Source of the DNA: Macrostomum hystrix
Taxonomy: Eukaryota; Platyhelminthes; Macrostomidae
DNA length: 64,000 bases
Direction: 5' to 3'
NCBI GenBank assembly: GCA_950097015.1
Contig: CATNEN010000007.1
Span: 10,541,001-10,605,000 of the forward strand
The first letter of the stretch is position 1, and each line of letters opens with the position of its first letter. The notes under the pieces are model-generated. The model did not search any database, was not told where the DNA came from, and saw only the letters and a list, made by a program, of their open reading frames with translations. Made by a program: the position numbers and the translations under genes. Positions 47,201 through 59,900 of the stretch are shown one piece after another.

Positions 47201-50200
47201 TACAGCAGGGTAGCAGAGGACTTTCATCTCATTTTCCCGAACCTTCCAGGGCGCCGGTGACGGGAGTCGACTTCCAGTACATCCAGCTGGAGGAGCCGCA
47301 GTCGATTCCGCAGTTTGACGTGGCGCCAGAGGCCAACACCGTCTGCGAGGGCTTCCCGGCCAGGTTCCTCGTGAGGCTGAGCGGCAACCCCAGGCCACGC
47401 GTGGCCTGGTACATCAATGACCTGATGATCGCCCAGGTGAGTCATTTCATATTAGTCCATCTCAGACAATGAAGCTAAAACTATTCCTCCAACCTACAAT
47501 ATTGCAGACGTCCAACTACAAGATCTACAACGACGGCGCCATCAGCTACCTGGAGATCCTGCGCTGCAAGGAGCCCGGCGAGACCCGCGTCAAAGTTGTG
47601 GCCAGAAACCAGCTGGGCGAGACGGCGGCCGAGGCCACCCTCACCGTGGTGCCGGCTGAGGACTTCAGGCCGGAACTGAAGCACGTGCAGCTGGGTGAGC
47701 TGATGAGCCTCTGTAAGCCATTGCTCGTTTAGTCAATAATAGAGGAAAGCAAGTCAAACTCCAATTATCTGTCTGCCTGTCGTGAACGATTCCAGGACCA
47801 ATCGGTAAATGCTCCAGACGCATTCAGTGCAGCTCGGTAACAGAATGCTGATTCGCTGATGAAATCACCCGAACCAATCACAATGTTTTATATGTACAGT
47901 TGGATATGCTAATCCAGGGACATTCCATCTGTGCATTGATTCCATCCTAGACTATCCAAATACTCGAATAAAACAGTCCGATCCAACACCAAACCTTGAA
48001 CTAACAAGCTAGAACTAATTAGTGTTTGCACTGGTGTTCCCATTGTGCGGAGCTGTAGAAACCCGCCTCCAATAAAACCCTTGCCAGAGAGCAATTTCAA
48101 ACGGCTGCTGGATCTGCGCAAGGTGCAGCGATCCGACGAGCTGGAGACCAAGATCGCCAAGCCGAAGGCCTCGATTATTGAGCTGCGCAAGGTGGAGCGA
48201 GGTGAGTCCGTGCTCATCTTCACCAGCTCTTAGTCCATCAAACCTGCTCAAAAAGCTAAGGTATTTTACCAATAATTCTCCAGACTCGGAGATCAAGTCG
48301 CGGATGTTCAAGGACCCCGAGGTGGAGCAGGCAGAGGCGATGTACATGAACACGCAGGCCGGCCTAAAGGGCGGTCACTACGCCGGCCTGATGGAGGTGC
48401 AGGAGGTGCATGAGATGCAGCTGCAGCAGCACAAGGAGCAGCTGAAGGCCGAGGCTCGGGCGGCTGAGGCGGCTCATGTGAAGCAGCAGTTCGTCCTCGG
48501 TCAGCAGCAGCAGCAACTCGCTCCAGGTCAGCCACAGCAGCTGCAGCCGCCGCAGGAGCAGCAGCCCCGTTAGTTCTTGACAAGCATCATGGCGGGGACA
48601 CACAGTATTCTGTTTCCAAGAAGCAAAAATCAACCAAGCAAACAGGCCGACCTGAGAGCACGAAGCCTGAATTAAAAACAACTCAATGAACACAACGCAT
48701 GCCCTTGATTATTCACAGCAATAGCTTTCAAATGCAACAGTACTCAACCGCACTCTAAGTAGTTCCCAGCCTCATCTATTAGTGATGCCATTTGGTAACC
48801 AATGGCAACAGACCCGTCCCGCACTCACTTGGCCTGTCGGCTGGGCCAGCCTGGCAGGTGGCAGTTGGCGAACGCGAAGGAGGTCGCGTTGAAGCGGAAG
48901 GCGACGGCCAGCACGCCACGGGCACCTGCGGAGCGCGCACAATGGGAGGAGGGAGGTCGGGATCGTTCATTTCATCGTTCAGTTTAGGTTGCCATAGGCC
49001 AGCTCTACCGCTTGCTCTTCAAATGTTACTTAGTTACTCCAGCTGATAAGCGCTAGACCATATTATGATTATTTGCTATTCTCATAACAAAATGTCCGCG
49101 AACTTTTACAATAGTTTTTTGCTTGGCCGTGCTTTTGTTGCCTGATGCTTCAGTTGCTTTTGTGCTGTTTTTTCAATACGGTGAGGGCCTCGAGCAACTC
49201 AAAACCTACTCAAAGCGCTTTGCGTCCGAACATTTCTTGCTCTGCTATTTCGCTGCTTTGGCCTAGAAAATAATTGAAAATATAATAACAACAAATTATT
49301 AATCTTCAACATCACATTGTTTCACTTCAGAAGCCTTTTGAGCACACACGTACACAGATACCGTACACAGGCACACATAGGTGTGTACATCTGCCAGGCA
49401 GAGTGCACTTCACTGTGCTTTGGAAGTTGGCCCTCAGGGACGTAAATTGCACGACAAGCCCCCAAGCCTTCTCTCCGCGGCTGCGCCCCAAATGAATTTG
49501 GCCTCGCTGCGGAATCGAGCTCAGGGACCTTGGCGCGAAAGGCAAACTCGCGTTAGACCGATCTAGAAAGTACAGAACTTAAACTTGACCCCAGAAAGCT
49601 AAACTCATGTAAGCAAAAAGCTATAAGCCAAAAAAGCAGAAATATAAATTTGATACGCAGCAAATGGCTCTACTAAGAGTAGGTTAATTCCTGTAAATGT
49701 TAAAAGCCACTGAGCAGCACTGACCCAAGTTGTTGGTGAAGCCGGTGCGCAGGGTGCAGCTGCGCAGTCCGGTGACCTTCCGCTTGTACTCCGGCCGGAT
49801 CAGCAGCAGCAGGCGAAGGCCCCAGAAGCTGCTGTGGTGCAGCGTCTGGTACTCGATGCCGAATGCTAGCTCGAGCTCCTTCTTGACGTGCTCCTCCCAC
49901 TTGCGCTCCGTGTCGGACGATTCCTGCGTGGCCACAGCGTACAGGTCATGCGGTATCGACGACAGAGCCGGGTCACGTGACTTGCCGCTGCCGATGGACT
50001 TCAGCCACGGAAGCAGCGACCAGCGCGGCCACTCCCCGGCTGACGGGGTGAGAGAAAGAGTAGCGATTGCGTGGCCTCCGGGTGTCCCCTCCGGGTGTCC
50101 CCTCCGGGTGTCCCCTCCGGGTGTCCCCTCCGGGTGTCCCCTCCAGGTGTCCCCTCCGGGTGTCCCCTCCGGGTGTCCCCTCCGGGTGTCCCCTCCGGGT

Positions 50201-53200
50201 GTCCCCTCCGGGTGTCCCCTCCGGGTGTCCCCTCCGGGTGTCCCCTCCGGGTGTCCCCTCCGGGTGTCCCCTCCGGGTGTCCCCTCCAGGTGTCCCCTCC
50301 GGGTGTCCCCAATTTTTCCTCAGAATCTAGGCGCATAAAAATTAGATCCAGGTGTGACAATTTTGAACACCCAACGCGATCATCTAGCACAGTAGCGTGA
50401 ATTCTGTGACTGCGACACCCAAAATCTGAAGTTTTACGCCTGTGGTCGCAGGGGGGATCAGGAAATGGTGCTAGGAGACGCTGGGAGCCGGGCGCAGGCC
50501 AGCTGCGCATTAATTGGCTGCAGCCCGGCCCCGCCCAGAGGTCGCACAATTCTTAGTGCCTTCTAAAGGGGGGGAGAATTTTTTAATTTGCTGAAATTCT
50601 CCACTTCCAACCCCTGGAGGTCAGCCCCCCTGGCTGATGTTTTTCAGTTCTTGTCTGAATGGCGCAAGCGAATGTTAGCTGCGAATCCCGGGAATAACAC
50701 GAACAATGAGCGCCCCGAGCGCAACTGGATTTGGGGATATTTTCCGCTTCACTGGCCTCCTGTTCCAGCCTAAATTGTCCCGCATCTTTTGTAGCTCCTT
50801 AAATATGCTTTTACCCCAGTTTCATTGTTTATTGCATCCGAATTCTTGAAAGCCTCACAGTCCACATGGGTTCGAGCTCAAGGCCTTGCAATTCTAGTAA
50901 CTCTGAAAAAGACCATTTAGTTCCCCTAAGTCGTGAATCCCAATATTGAAGTCCCAAATCCCGACCCTAGTCCTCAGTCCCAACCAAGCATTCCCGAGTC
51001 CTAAACTTAAAATTCCGATCCCAGGTCCCGTGTCCTAAGTCCCTAGTCCCGAGTCTCAAGTCCCAGTTTAAATTTCCAGTCACATGTATTTAATCCCGAC
51101 CTAGTCCTGACCTGAGTCAGGTATGGACTCAACCAAGTCCAGAATCTAAAATCACCACACCACCAAATCTCAATTCCTAAGTCCCACGGCACAAATCCCG
51201 AATCCCAAGAAGTCCCGAGTCCAAAGTTCCTAGCCTGAATCTCAACTACCGAGTCCCACATCCTAAATCGGCAGTCCAAAGTATGAATCCCAGGATCCCG
51301 ATAGCGCCAGCCAGCAGCTCACCCATATTCCAAGTGCCGGCAAACACGGACAGCGTGTCGGGATCCAGATCCCGGCTGTGGGCCCGCCGCATGTGGGTGA
51401 CCAGCTGGCAGAACAGCTCCCGCTCGCGGAAGTCCCTGAACAGGAAGGCGTCCTTGCGCCGGTGCTCGCACTTGAGCTGCAGCAGGCACTTGTTGGTTGT
51501 GGACTTCACCACTCTGAGAACTGCAGTGCGTCAATAATAATAATAATTGCAGGAGGGCTGCAGGCAATGGCACATAATTTGGGGACACTAGACCCGAAGC
51601 CAGCAAGGAGGCAATTCTGCCCATTTCGCTGACTCCTGAGCACACACGCACAGATACTGTACACAGGCACACACGTAAACAGGTGTGTACATCTGCCCTG
51701 ACTTTCTCATCGTCAGCCAAAGCAAACTTTCACTGTGCCTTTGACGTTGGCCCTCTAAGGCGTAAATTGCACGACAAGCCCCCTAAGCCTTCTCTCCGCG
51801 GCTGCGCCCCAAATGAATGTGGCCTCGCTGCGGAATCGAGCTCAGGGACCTTGGCGCGAGAGATAAACGCGTTAGACAGCCACTCACCCGCCTCTGCAGT
51901 GCGTCAACAGAGGTGATGCACTTTTAGAAATTCTCAGTTCCGTGTACCATGACGTCAGGATGAAAACTTTTTCAGGTACGATGAGGTGACAGAATGTGTT
52001 GTACACCTTACCTAATCGTGACTATGATTGCGAAAACTCGACATTGCAAGCTAGAGTTGCACAGTAAACACAAGAAAATCAATGAATTCTGCTCTTGGAG
52101 TTTCGCTACGCACCGAGCCTCAACGATTTGCTAGTTAAGCCCTTGAGCGGGAGTTAAACCCACAGTCTATTAACTTGAATCAATGCTTCATTTCCACCTA
52201 AACGCTTCACACTCGACTGCGCAGAATGAGCGGCGAGTTTCTGCGACTGCGACGGAGGCTGGAGGAACTCCGGCTGCCACCCCCATGGAGCCTCCTCGGC
52301 GGCTTGGGATCTGAGCTAGCGGATTGGGAAAATCAATAATTCAGCCATGGCGCAGGGGGTCAACGGGGGCCTCGGGAGACACCGAGCTGCAGGGCAGGAG
52401 CGGATGAGAATTTCTTTGCCAGATCTTTATTTACAACCGTTTGAGGAGCATTGCGGCAGCAGCCCCTGTCATTTCCCCTTCCCGGGTCGCTAATTACGGC
52501 TGGCGTGGCTTCCGCGGCAGCAAAAAGAAGGCCAGCAGGGGAGAGAATCCCCCTCAGCTGGACAATGAGAAGCATTTGCATTATTCACAGCAATGGCCAG
52601 AATCGCCCGCACCGACTCCGCTGCCCTGCATTCAGCTCAACAGAAAGTTTTGAAGGTTGCCGCTGTCTGCTTTTGAGGAGGAATGAAGACAGGTGAAGGA
52701 CTTGACATATGAACCTCCTGTTAGCACTTTTGTGAACTGACGCAAAAAACTAAAGCAAACTATCTGCCTGTCATGTGATATTGCAAGTTTTTTTGCTTTT
52801 TTTTATTTGCTGTCGTTTGCTGTTAAACAAATCTAAAAAAACTGCTGTTGCTTGTTATGCAATCTGCATCAGAATAAAGTTTTGTTCCTGGTAACAATAC
52901 TTTACAATACTTTTAAATTCCCATACCCCTATCTAGAGCTTGACGCCACTGGCTGATCGGAATTTAATTTACTAAATACTCACCGTACGCCCTAGCCCTA
53001 ACCAGAGCTGATGCTATTGGCTGGTTGGAATTTCCACCCCCAGGACAGCCACCTCCCTCCATACCCCTATCCAGAGCCAGACACCTCTGGCTGGTTTGAA
53101 TTTGAACTTGAAGTCACCAATCTCACTCCCTATCTCTTTCCAGAGCCGGTCATTTTTGGCTGGTTGGAAATTCAACCCCAAGAAACCCACCTCACTCCCA

Positions 53201-54761
53201 AACCCTATCCACAGCCAGACGCCACTGGCTGGTTGGAATTCCAACACCAAGACGCCCACCTCACTCCCAAACCCTATCCACAGCCAGAAGATTTTGGCTG
53301 TTTGTTGGCCTTCATACTCTTACTACTTATAGTTGCTCAAGCAGGTGCAGGCACTCACTTTTATCGTGTGGGATGAAGGTGGTCTGCTCCAGGCTGATCT
53401 GGTTCGGCTTGATAAGGTGCAGCCGGCCCTGGCCCGGGTCCACCATGAGGAACAGGTCCTTCTGCGACAGCTTGCCAGATGCTGTCTTGACCTGCAGCGT
53501 TGGTGGTTCGGTGGTCATTGGTAGTAATTGCTACTTTTTATACGTATAACACATCAGAAATGTGTTATTCGTTACTTTCTAACAGAAATTCAAAGCTAAT
53601 TCAGTTTTCTGCTCGTTTGCGAAAACTCAGTAGAAAGAAAGCAAAAAGTGCTGCTTCCCCAGCACTGAATGCTTCATGTGAGACCGCCTCAATCAGCACA
53701 GAAATAGCTCGCTGCAACTCGTCAAGTCCAGCGAGTTTTCACCCAATGTCCACCTCAACCCTAGGCGTCTATTTTGAGCTCAGTGCTCAAAACAAATTTG
53801 TCTTCTGTCGCAGAGAGCAGCCGAAAATTATATTTTCAAAGTTACTTTTTTCCTATATAGCAAAATTGACTTCGAAATTGACTTTAGGGGGCGGTCATGC
53901 TGGGGCCAGTGGGGGCCAGTGGGGGTCCAGGGAGGTTGAGTTTGTCCAGCTAGTGAATTGCTTTTTTGAGCACAGGGCATCGCCTTCCGTCTGGTGAAGC
54001 TGCCGAAGTTTCTTCTGTTATCCCCCGCACTTTTGGCAGTCACATTTCCCCCATCTCCACCGCTTCATTCAATCATTGTTTTATGAATATCGGAGAAGAA
54101 TGGGGAGCCTTGATCTTGAGCACTCGCGTAGTGAGCCGGTCCGATGAGTCCCTGAGTCTATATATATTTCAGTGCTCAATGCTCAAGTGACCACTGCTAG
54201 GCCCCTCAAACACACAGAGAACTCATCGCGCCGGTGTTTGCAGAGAAAAAACCAATCGCCCTCAGATGCAGAAATTGAGCATAAAAATGGAATGGGGAAT
54301 TGTTGTGGAGACTGAGCACTGCTCACTGTCAGACAGTGCTGTGTCCCCCAGACAGTCGATTTCTCCCCATCTGCCCAAATGCCGGAGGTCAAACTGGATC
54401 CCAAAATCCCACTAAATATAATGGGACAGAGTTACTGGGGCCCGCAGGATGGCATTGAAGCGCGCCACTTCCTGACTGACAGGTGAAAGCCGTCATCGCA
54501 CGCGCTGGTTGGTGGTGCAAATGCAGTGGGGCTTCAATTTACTCTGCTCACTGCTCACTGCTCACTGCTCACTGCTCACTGCTCACTGCTCAGAGAGGCA
54601 CACAGAGGCTGCACACTTTTCTCATGGAGGCTTGGTGAGAGTCGGAGTGAATGAAAATCATCAAGTCAAGAGGCTGCAAGTTGGGAGCATTTTAAGGGGC
54701 CGCCCAGAGCTTGGTGAGTGGCGGGAGTGGCGGGAAAGCTTAGGGAATGCGGGATAAGGAA

Positions 54762-54805
<44 letters not shown>

Positions 54806-56843
54806 GCCCGATGCCCTTTCGCCGCATTCGCAATGCGAACAGCGCCTAGACTGGGAGCAGCGCCGCCCACTTGAATCCCAGCCCCAGCCCTAATTGGTTC
54901 AGCAGCCAGTCTTATTCTTTTTGTTCTTCAGCGCCGGATACAGAAACACAAGGAACAGAAAAGCCAAGCAGAGGCGCCGCGTATCAAATTAGTGCTTTCG
55001 GAACCGCGGCGCCAGCGCCTTCGCCTTCAGGGCCAGCCAAGCTTGGAGCGGAGGCTTGGGCGAAGGGGGTCGATGCACTTGACAGGCTCGCCGCGACGAG
55101 GGCGAACCGGAGGGCGAAAATCATACCCTAACCTTGGCAGCGATTGTCTCGGTTGTCATGGAAACACCCCATTTCTTTGTTTATTTCAGTTTGATTAGAC
55201 AAAGCTAGGCGAAGATGTTGCAGTCTATTTGCTGCTTGAAGGACTAGAAAAAGCACCTGTTTTTGTCCGAATTCCCTGAAAAATACCTGAAACACCACGA
55301 AACTGAAAAACACGTGTGCGCAGCCGCCGCCTACAGAAGCTGCAGAGAACCGACCCGGGCTCAGCTGCAGGACAGCGCGACATAAGTGCCGGGGGAGATC
55401 CGGGGACGTTTAGCATCTGCTTTGTTTAAATTGGCTAATTAAATCCGGAAAATTCAGTCCACGAGCCTTCCAAATATTGGAATCCTCATTCACCGTGAAT
55501 CAAATCCTCATTCACCGTGAATCGAATTCTCATTCACCGTGAATCGAATTCTCATTCACCGTGAATCAAATCCTCATTCACCGTGAATCGAATTCTCATT
55601 CACCGTGAATCAAATCCTCATTCACCGTGAATCAAATCTTCATTCACCGTGAATCGAATCCTCATTCACCGTGAATCGAATCCTCATTCACCGTGAATCA
55701 AATCCTCATTCACCGTGAATCGAATTCTCATTCACCGTGAATCAAATCCTCATTCACCGTGAATCGAATCCTCATTCACCGTGAATCAAATCCTCATTCA
55801 CCGTGAATCGAATTCTCATTCACAGTGAATCATTCAGTGTGAATCAAATCTTCATTCGATTGTCAATCTGCTTGTCAGTTATGCACTAATGGAATCTTAC
55901 ACGTGAGTTCATTTTGAGCTATATTCAATGATTCCAAATCACATCAAGTACTCAAATAATCAGATTTTGAACAGGCTCGGTCAGGTGAAAGCCAAATCCC
56001 ATTGAAATGCAGGCTAAACTCTGCAGTGCGAGAAGGCTTTGGCCTGTCGGATTCTGAGGCTGCTCTGGCTGCTTCGGGGCCACTCGAGCGTGAGCCCCAG
56101 AGCCGGGGGCGGCTGCGGGGTCTGGCTCGGTGGGCGGAGTCTGTCTGGCCTGAGAGAGCCAGGAAAATGTGAGCTCACTGCCATAGAAAGACTTTACCGC
56201 CTGGGACAGATTTAGCTCGAGCTTCACCCACCCCCTCCGCCGCTGCAGTGCGACCCAGGCCAAAAAGATATTGTTTAAGAGAAAGAGAGAGAGACAGTTT
56301 AAAGAGGCCTCGAAAGAGCTCTGAATTACGTGACCCGCGAGAAGAACATTACATGCCCGACCATTGTAAACTGACAGTCGCCTTTTGACCTGAGCACAGC
56401 TAGACATAGCCTTTGAGATAAACCTGTCCTTGAGCAAATGCTGCCGTTTAATGGGAGTTTCCGTTTTGAAGAAAAGCCGGAAGGTCGCGGCTCACGATTG
56501 AGAACAGGGCGAAAAAGCCAGGGAGAGGACGAGAAATTGTGCGAGAGGGCTGGCCCAGCTAATGCAATTAGCACCTCATTTTCTCGGCTAGTTAGAGTAT
56601 AATGTATGCGCAATAGGTGTGATTCTCGGCGCTTTAGGCCCCGGGCAAGCTCAAGCCAGGCCCCCTGACTATGAGTCACCCCACCGCGGCATGTTGAGCG
56701 CCGGAAAATGGCTGCGCAGGTCAGGGGGCCCTGTATATGTGTGTGCGTGTGTGTGTGTGCTTGTGTGTGTGTGCTTGTGTGTGTGTGCTTGTGTGTGTGT
56801 GAGGGGATTAACTCAAGCGGAACAAAATGAAGTGGTTCGCACC

Positions 56844-56906
<63 letters not shown>

Positions 56907-59900
56907 CGATAGCGCAGCATAATCCTGGGACTAACGCGCCAAGGAACAAGCGGGCTCTGATTATTGGCCTGTTTTTGCTTCATCCTGACTAAAACAACAG
57001 CTACTCAGCCAAGCCTCAGGTGTTACAGATGAGGCGCCGAGTGGTTTCTCTGCGCTCACAGCTCAGATTCTTAGAAATGTGAGTCAACCAAAGCAGGAGT
57101 GCAGCAGCAAAAACATCTGACGAGGGATCTCACAGCAGAAACGGGAAAAAAGATTCTTAGCAAAATGCATAAAGCTCTCACACAGACCAGGGAAGATTCA
57201 AACTGGGAGTCGGAGATAGCGGGTTAACGCTTTTTTCAACACAATTACTCCTCAAAGACGGCTAGAGTTCGAACCTGAATAGTCTAGGGCCGGCTCAAAG
57301 CAGGCCTGGCGGGGATCGGCGGGGGGTTGGCGAGCGGCTAATGAGTTGGGCGAAGCAGAGCGGGGGGTTCAGACACCGCCAAGGAGCCTCCGCCTGGTCG
57401 GCACCAACTTATGCGAGTTTGCTCGATGTCTCTCTCTCCCTTTCTGTCGCATTAGTTCTCAATTTTCACACGCCAAAAGAGAGAATGCGGTAAACAAGGC
57501 CACACACACACACACACACACTGGATGCAGAGACACTGGAATCGAATCTGCTGAGTAATCGCTGTGCTGGACCGTCGAGTGACTCAGCCAGGGCTATGCC
57601 GCAATGCCTGGGGCCCGGCGGATCTTGGGGCCTCATTAGCATAAATAGGTTCCACAATGCGCACGCGATACCGCAAGAAGACGTCAGGCAAGCCCGGGGC
57701 TGGGAGACTTGTCTTGCTGTCAGCTTCGGAGAGACACAAAACAGAAACTGAGACATTCCTGACAGCACTGAGACATTCCTGACCGCACGGTGACATTCCT
57801 GACAGCACTGTGACACCCCTGACTGCACTGAGACATTCCTGACAGCACTGAGACATTCCTGACAGTACTGTGACATTCCTGACAGTACTGTGACACTCCT
57901 GACTCCACTGAGACATTCCTGACAGCACTGTGACATTCCTGACAGCACTGAGACATTCCTGACAGTACTGTGACATTCCTGACCCCACTGAGACATTCCT
58001 GACAGCACTGAGACATTCCTGACAGCACTGTGACATTCCTGACTCCACTGAGACATTCCTGACTCCACTGAGACATTCCTGACTGCCCTGTGACATTCCT
58101 GACTGCCCTGTGGCATTCCTGACTGCCCTGTGACATTCCTGACTGCCCTGTGACTTTCCTTACAGAAGTGTGACATTAGGACACGGGCTTCACTGTCACA
58201 TTAGGACACGGGCTTCACTGCCACATTAGGACACGGGCTTCACTGTCACATTAGGACACGGGCTTCACTGTCACATTAGGATACGGGCTTCACTGTCACA
58301 TTAGGACACGGGCTTCACTGTCACATTAGGGCACTGATTTAATGTAGGGATGTGCCCTAATGTAGTTAGTGCAACTAACTGTAGGGTGTCGAATGACCTC
58401 CTTCATGAAGATTGGGTGACCTTGAGCCATGCTGAGGACACAAGCCCCCACCCGCTGCTCCTGGATCGTTGGACCCCACCTGGAGACCCACCGCAGCTCA
58501 GTTGGCCGCCCAGTCAAGCTAATGAATCGGTGATGGGCTGTGTGTGGGCAGATGGGCTTCCGAGGCCACTGCAGTCATCCAGGGTAAGGGTGGAAGCCGT
58601 TAATGGTGAGGGAGTGTGAGGCGGGAGGAAAATGACGGGACTGCGGTCGGTAACAAAGGCTCCCAAAAATACTGTCAGAGCTCAGGTGAGTAAAAACTAA
58701 TCAAATGGGAGAGAGGCGCGGCTGGGGGGTTTGGTCCGGCGGCAGTCGGGCGCAGCTTAAAAGTGCACAGGCACTTGATCTGCTCAGGCCCGCGGTGCTC
58801 AGCTAGTTAATGGGAAGCGTGGGCCCGAGTGGGGATCAGCGGAGTGGGGATTCCGCCGATCCCTCGTATAGCTGGGAGCACCAGGCAATCCCGGGTTTTT
58901 CTGGCTCTCCTGCCTCCCCTGTGAGGTGGGCGGTCGAAATCCAAGAATAGAGACCAAGGGCACAGCAGAGGAGAAAGCAAGAAATCAAGAGGGCAATGCC
59001 TGCCCTAAAGGAAAAGTTCCTAGTGACGGAAGAGCTTTCCCTGTGACTGTTTTTTGTCTTGATCGACTCGAGTGCAGCCGAACACGCAGGGGTTGACAGC
59101 GGCGAGTTCATCGCACTCCTAAATCATCATGGATTAAATGGCTAACCCAGTGCTGCGGTACCGGCAGAAACCCAAAAACGCACCTCAAACAGCGGCTTGG
59201 TGATGTTCGAGTGCGGCGTCCGGCCCCGGCCGCCTCCGCCTCCGCCACCGCCGCCGCCTTCAAAAGTCAACTGGAAGGCCTGGGGGCAGTAGCCGCTGCT
59301 TCCATTGGCTGCCGCAGCAGCGCCGCTGTCTTCAGCGGCCGCTTCTCCGCTGGCGCCGACGCCGCCGCTCGCCGGGTCTTCCGGCGTGGCCAGCAGGAAG
59401 GAGCGCAGAGCCTCGCAGACTTTGTCCTCCACGCGCTCGTACTGCGACTTCAGGCTGGAGACTCTCTCCAGTAGCTCGAAGATGTCGGCGCCGTCGAGCT
59501 GAGGAGGTTAGGGGGAGGTGGACAGCTTGCGGTTCGAGGTTCGGTTCTCTAATTTGTGGGAAACTTAATTCTTCACTGTCAAGTTAATTAGCGCTAATAA
59601 TACACCAGCATATAATTGTCCAAACAAAAGCAGACCCATATTTAAAAAGCACTAAGTTAATAGCGGGATCTGCAAACGCAGTTCTCAGTGTCATCCATCA
59701 CCCGCTGTCTGGACAAGCCTGGGTGAGTCAAACAAGCAGGCCGTGCTCCTCAACCTGGACTGACTCACGGACTGCTCACCCTGTCTCTCTGTCTCACTCG
59801 ATCTTCGGATCTGCTGCATTTTAAGTGCATCGAGATTGCGCTAATCCAGCTTCAAGATCTGCCCAAGATCAGCCGGCTGCCAGAAAATGCTCAGAAATTG

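Larger units (their letters stand above)
53492..55480. other. SHIP intron 5, first part
   Basis: No exon. A 9-bp CTGCTCACT run (54540-54592, about six copies) and a (CA)n tract (54765-54804) are present. Confidence 0.6.

Noticed and set aside
56326-56949. 207-codon minus ORF with a poly-Ser run
   Set aside because: Translation of the (GCT)n tract in a SHIP intron; no splice link or homology.
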